Positions 4,629-7,595 of a stretch of 7,595 nucleotides of DNA are shown here, in pieces. The stretch lies in assembly GCA_013003465.1 (NCBI GenBank), contig JABDIZ010000356.1:1-7595 (forward strand), read 5' to 3'. Position numbers and translations under genes: made by a program. This DNA is from Rhodothermaceae bacterium. GTDB lineage: Bacteria; Bacteroidota; Rhodothermia; Rhodothermales; Rubricoccaceae. The stretch's first letter is position 1. Every line of letters begins with the position of its first letter. The notes under the pieces are model-generated. The model did not search any database. It saw nothing but the letters and a program-made list of their open reading frames with translations, and was not told the origin of the DNA.

Positions 4629-7328
4629 GTGGCGCGGATTTTCCTTCTCATAGGGCTGGTCTGCGCGGCATCGGGAGCTGTCGCGCAGGGACCTGCGGCG
4701 CCGTCTGACGAGACGCCGCAGGTCGAGGTGCGTGCGGAAGGGCCGGTCCAGGCCGAGGCCGAGGCCGGAGGCGTCTCGACGGTCGCCTTCTCGGTCTTCA
4801 ACCACGCCGACGAGCCCCGTCGGTTTCGGTCCACCGTGACGATTCCAGAGGGCTGGCAGTTCGTCGCGCCACCCGTGGCCTTCGACGTGCCTGCACAGGG
4901 GCGGGCGCTTCGCCTCGTCAGCCTTCGTGTCCCGGCCTCGGCGCCCCCCGGGCCATACGCCGTGCGCTTCGTCGCGCAGACTCAAATCCAAGAACAGGCA
5001 GAAGCGACGTTGCAGGTGGCCGTGCGTCCACGCTACGGCGTGCGCCTCGATCTGTTGGAGGCCCCGCGCTATGCTGTGGCGGGCACGCCGATCGCCCTCC
5101 GCTTTCTCCTCGCGAGCACGGGCAACGCAGCAGCCCGCGTACGCCTCTCTCTCCGAGCGACGCCGTTCGAAGGCGCCCTGGACGAGGAATGGGTGGTCCT
5201 CGGGGCAGGCGAAGCGAAGGAGGTGCGCGTCACGGTCAATACGCCACCGGACTTGTTCACCCGGACGAGTTTCTTCTATCGGCTGACGGCGGACGTTGAG
5301 CAGGCCGAGGCGTCCACGTTTGTCGAGGGACAGGTGCTGGTGATTCCCGGGACGGAGCGAGCGCAGGCCTTGCAGCCGTCGTCGCCAGTGTCGTTGCGGC
5401 TGACCACGCTTGGCGGCGGGGCTTCCTTTGGGCCTCAGGCCGAAGTCGAGGCCGCGGTCCCGCTATCGGCCGACAGCCTTCACCGCGCCGAGGTGTTGCT
5501 CCGGTCGCCCGCCTACGGCCAGTCGAGTTTTGCCGAGGCGGACGTGTACCAGGCGCGCTACGTGGGGCCGCAGGTGGAGGCGCTCCTGGGCGATGGCATC
5601 TACAGCCTCACGCCCCTCACGGCGCCCGGACGATTTGGAACAGGGGCCGGCGCAACCGCCTCGTTCGGACGCGTCGAGGCACAGGCTTTCTTCCGAGGCA
5701 ACCGCCGCGCCTTTTTCCCCCAGACGCAGGGCGGTGCTTCCGTGCGCTACGATGCGGACCGGCTAGGCGCCTACACGCTGAGCGCTACCGCGGGGAGTGG
5801 CGAAGCCGCCGGAGCCGCCACCTCGCTCCGCGCCGAAGTCCATACCCATGAAGCCCTCGGCCTCGATGTGGAGGTAGGCGTGGCGGGGCATGAGCAGGTC
5901 GCCGGTGCGATCAGTGTGGCCGCGGCGGGCAAGTCGGGCGAGACGCGCTACCAGGCTCGCTTCGATCACGTCGGGCCGGATCACCCGAGCTACACCTCCG
6001 GGCTCGACAGCCGAGGCGTAGGGGTGTCCACCCGTCTCGCCCAAGACCTTTCGTTCACGGCGTCCTTTCGCGACGACCGCCGCTGGATGCGCGAGAGCGG
6101 CGCGACGACAGAGAACAGTCTCTTCAGCCTCGCACTGAGCGGGCACCGACGCGCGCGCCAGCGAACGCTGCACGGGAGTATCGGGATAGAGCAGGCGGCT
6201 TATCAGCAGAGCTTTGGCAGTGTGCGTCTCGACCGGGAGCAACTGCTCCTGCGGCTGCGTGGCGGCCTTGTCATCGACGACCTGCGCGCGTCGGCCATGG
6301 CCGAAGTGGCCCGCGTGACGGATCAGCTAACGGGCACGCCGATGGGCTCCCAGCGACTCCTGTTGGAGATGAGTATGCAGCAGGGTACGCGGCAGGGTTA
6401 CGCCCAACTCGATGTGCAGCAGGGCGCGTCCCTGTACCTCTTTCAATCGGGTCGGCGCTGGGTGGCGCGTGCGGGCGGGCGCGAGCAACTCGGGCGGCTG
6501 CAACTGGCGTTGGACCTCGGCGGGGGCGTCGATCAGAGCAGCGCGGCCTCGTATCCGTTCGGGGCCGCATGGGTGCACGTGGGCTACGCGCTGCCGCGCG
6601 GGATGCAACTCCGCCACGAGGTCCGCGCCCAACTGGTCCGCGTCGATCGCGCGACGCTGAACACCAACTATCGCCTTACGCTCGATGTGCCCATTGCCGC
6701 GCCGAGTCCCATCCGCTTTCGCAGCCCGCTCCTCGAAGGCCGCGTGGTCGATGAATCGACCGGGCTGGGCGTGCCCGGCGTGCTCGTCCATCTCGGCGAT
6801 GAGAGTGCCCTGACCGAACCGGACGGGCGCTTCGTCTTCCCGCGCCCGGCGACGGGCACCCACTACCTCCACCTGGACCGGGTCTCGCTTGGGATGGAGC
6901 GCGTGCCCGCCGTGCCGATGCCCTTCCTGATCGACGTGCCCGCCGAGGGAGCGATCCCGGAGATACGGATCCCCGTGACGCGGCGCACGCAATTGAGCGG
7001 GCGCGTGCGCGTGCTGGACATTCATGGCACCGGCCTCGTAGCCGATACGATGGAGGTGACGCGGCCCCTCATGGCCGTCGTCGAGGCGACCTCTGGATCC
7101 CACCGCGTGCGGCGCCTCTGCACACGCGATGGGCGGTTCTCATTCGAAGACCTGCCGCCCGGCGAGTGGACGGTCCGCCTGATTCAGAGCGACGTGCCGG
7201 AAACCTACCGCCTGGAGGAGGAGGCCGTCGTCGTGACGGTGACCGATCAGGCTATCGCCGACCTGCGGTTCCTGCCGCGCCAGCGCCGAATCACATTCAT
7301 CGGCTCCGGTCGCCTGGGTAGCGACTAG
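4629..7328 (+). CDS. Usher-like outer-membrane protein: NEW3 domains, beta barrel, regulatory-like C-terminus
   Basis: This 899-aa protein starts at GTG 4629, nine bases after the chaperone-like stop. The GTG is supported by the signal peptide it begins (MARIFLLIGLVCAASGAVA, cleavage before Gln20). Residues about 25-130 and 131-245 are two Ig-like domains of NEW3 type; the first shows FNHADEP and FDVPAQGRALRLVSLRVP and the second IALRFLLASTGNAAARVRLSL. Residues about 250-695 are long alternating polar/hydrophobic strands rich in Gly, Arg, Tyr and Gln with polar turns, typical of an outer-membrane beta barrel. From about 703 comes a carboxypeptidase-regulatory or transthyretin-like domain (GRVVDESTGLGVPGVLVHL, then EPDGRFVFPRP), followed by SGRVRVLD and a second DGRFSFEDLPPGEWTVRL block (about 834-851). 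The mature protein has one Cys (831), so the C-terminal disulfide of classical ushers is absent. Its place after subunits and chaperone argues for an export or assembly pore, but the barrel call rests on pattern only. Confidence 0.8.
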   Translation: MARIFLLIGLVCAASGAVAQGPAAPSDETPQVEVRAEGPVQAEAEAGGVSTVAFSVFNHADEPRRFRSTVTIPEGWQFVAPPVAFDVPAQGRALRLVSLRVPASAPPGPYAVRFVAQTQIQEQAEATLQVAVRPRYGVRLDLLEAPRYAVAGTPIALRFLLASTGNAAARVRLSLRATPFEGALDEEWVVLGAGEAKEVRVTVNTPPDLFTRTSFFYRLTADVEQAEASTFVEGQVLVIPGTERAQALQPSSPVSLRLTTLGGGASFGPQAEVEAAVPLSADSLHRAEVLLRSPAYGQSSFAEADVYQARYVGPQVEALLGDGIYSLTPLTAPGRFGTGAGATASFGRVEAQAFFRGNRRAFFPQTQGGASVRYDADRLGAYTLSATAGSGEAAGAATSLRAEVHTHEALGLDVEVGVAGHEQVAGAISVAAAGKSGETRYQARFDHVGPDHPSYTSGLDSRGVGVSTRLAQDLSFTASFRDDRRWMRESGATTENSLFSLALSGHRRARQRTLHGSIGIEQAAYQQSFGSVRLDREQLLLRLRGGLVIDDLRASAMAEVARVTDQLTGTPMGSQRLLLEMSMQQGTRQGYAQLDVQQGASLYLFQSGRRWVARAGGREQLGRLQLALDLGGGVDQSSAASYPFGAAWVHVGYALPRGMQLRHEVRAQLVRVDRATLNTNYRLTLDVPIAAPSPIRFRSPLLEGRVVDESTGLGVPGVLVHLGDESALTEPDGRFVFPRPATGTHYLHLDRVSLGMERVPAVPMPFLIDVPAEGAIPEIRIPVTRRTQLSGRVRVLDIHGTGLVADTMEVTRPLMAVVEATSGSHRVRRLCTRDGRFSFEDLPPGEWTVRLIQSDVPETYRLEEEAVVVTVTDQAIADLRFLPRQRRITFIGSGRLGSD

Positions 7329-7595
7329 GCCGCGATGGGCCAGGCGCGTTGCACGGCCGGAGCGCTTGCCAGGCCGAAGCGGATGAACAAGCGCTGGAGG
7401 TCGTCGGCGACGCGGGTGGCCCCGAGGCCCGTCGGTCCGGCCGAGAGCCGCGCGGCGACGGAGACGCGGAAGAGCGCCCAGTCCGTGATCACCTCACCCG
7501 GGCGCAATTCGACGGGCGTGGACGGTGCCTCGAAATAGAGGCCGAACCAGGCCGCGAAGAGGTGCGTGGCGTCGTCCCAACCCTTGGCTGTCCAC
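7325..7595 (-). CDS. 3' part of an unidentified gene, cut by the window edge
   Basis: The minus-strand frame ending in TAG at 7325-7327 is open to the window edge and gives the last 89 or so residues of a protein. The translation, read from the edge, contains WDDATHLFAAWFGLYF, then APSTPVELRPGEVITDW, FRVSVAARL, LQRLFIRFGLA and the end AVQRAWPIAA. The mix of hydrophobic and charged residues looks like a real globular protein with a strand and helix pattern, unlike the Arg/Ser-rich opposite frames. A TTG at 7507 could be read as a start, but the coding character continues upstream of it. I do not recognise the family. It converges on the barrel-like gene, and both stops share the four-base palindrome CTAG. 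Confidence 0.6.
   Translation of the reverse strand, partial: WTAKGWDDATHLFAAWFGLYFEAPSTPVELRPGEVITDWALFRVSVAARLSAGPTGLGATRVADDLQRLFIRFGLASAPAVQRAWPIAA

Noticed and set aside
3219..4991. A 590-codon open frame on the minus strand, opposite the subunit, chaperone-like and barrel-like genes
   Set aside because: It is Arg/Gly/His-rich with no domain pattern, and it spans four plus-strand regions with signal peptides and clear beta-protein patterns. Long antisense frames are expected opposite GC-rich codons, so it is a shadow.
6327..7103. A 258-codon minus-strand open frame inside the barrel-like gene
   Set aside because: His/Arg/Ala-rich translation without recognisable motifs. The plus strand reads through the same bases with regulatory-like domain motifs such as DGRFVF, so the minus frame is not coding.

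Overview
This is GC-rich bacterial DNA with dense genes and very short intergenic gaps. Most start codons lack a Shine-Dalgarno sequence and instead follow pyrimidine-rich leaders that end in C/T-rich runs next to the ATG. That habit, together with the gene content (YihY/BrkB, SPOR, rhodanese, and a secreted Ig-like/outer-membrane cassette), fits a Gram-negative member of the Bacteroidota/Rhodothermota, perhaps Rhodothermales-like. This placement is an inference, because no marker gene is present.

Layout. At 52-942 (+) lies a YihY/BrkB-family inner-membrane protein. Converging on it is a compact minus-strand cluster read from 2354 down to 923: a TerB-like protein, a secreted SPOR-domain protein and a single-domain rhodanese. 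The rhodanese 3' end overlaps the BrkB 3' end by 20 bases. A 416-base gap (2355-2770) separates this cluster from a divergent plus-strand operon. The gap holds several GC-rich inverted repeats and a 10-base direct repeat, and probably the promoters for both sides.

The plus-strand operon (2771-7328) is the most interesting part. Its order is two small secreted proteins (157 and 151 aa) that look like diverged paralogues, a secreted two-domain Ig-fold protein (268 aa) with PapD-like/DUF916-like features, and a large secreted protein (899 aa). The large protein has two NEW3-like Ig domains, a long region resembling an outer-membrane beta barrel, and C-terminal carboxypeptidase-regulatory/transthyretin-like domains. 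Subunits, then chaperone, then outer-membrane barrel is the logic of a chaperone-usher pilus or surface-secretion system, but the sequences look far from the classical FimC/FimD families. I infer a divergent chaperone-usher-like system. A hairpin followed by a short T run lies between the two small subunit genes and could make the first subunit more abundant.

The window ends in the 3' part of a minus-strand gene of unknown function. Its TAG stop shares a palindromic CTAG with the TAG stop of the large barrel gene. No RNA gene, CRISPR array, insertion sequence or phage gene was seen.
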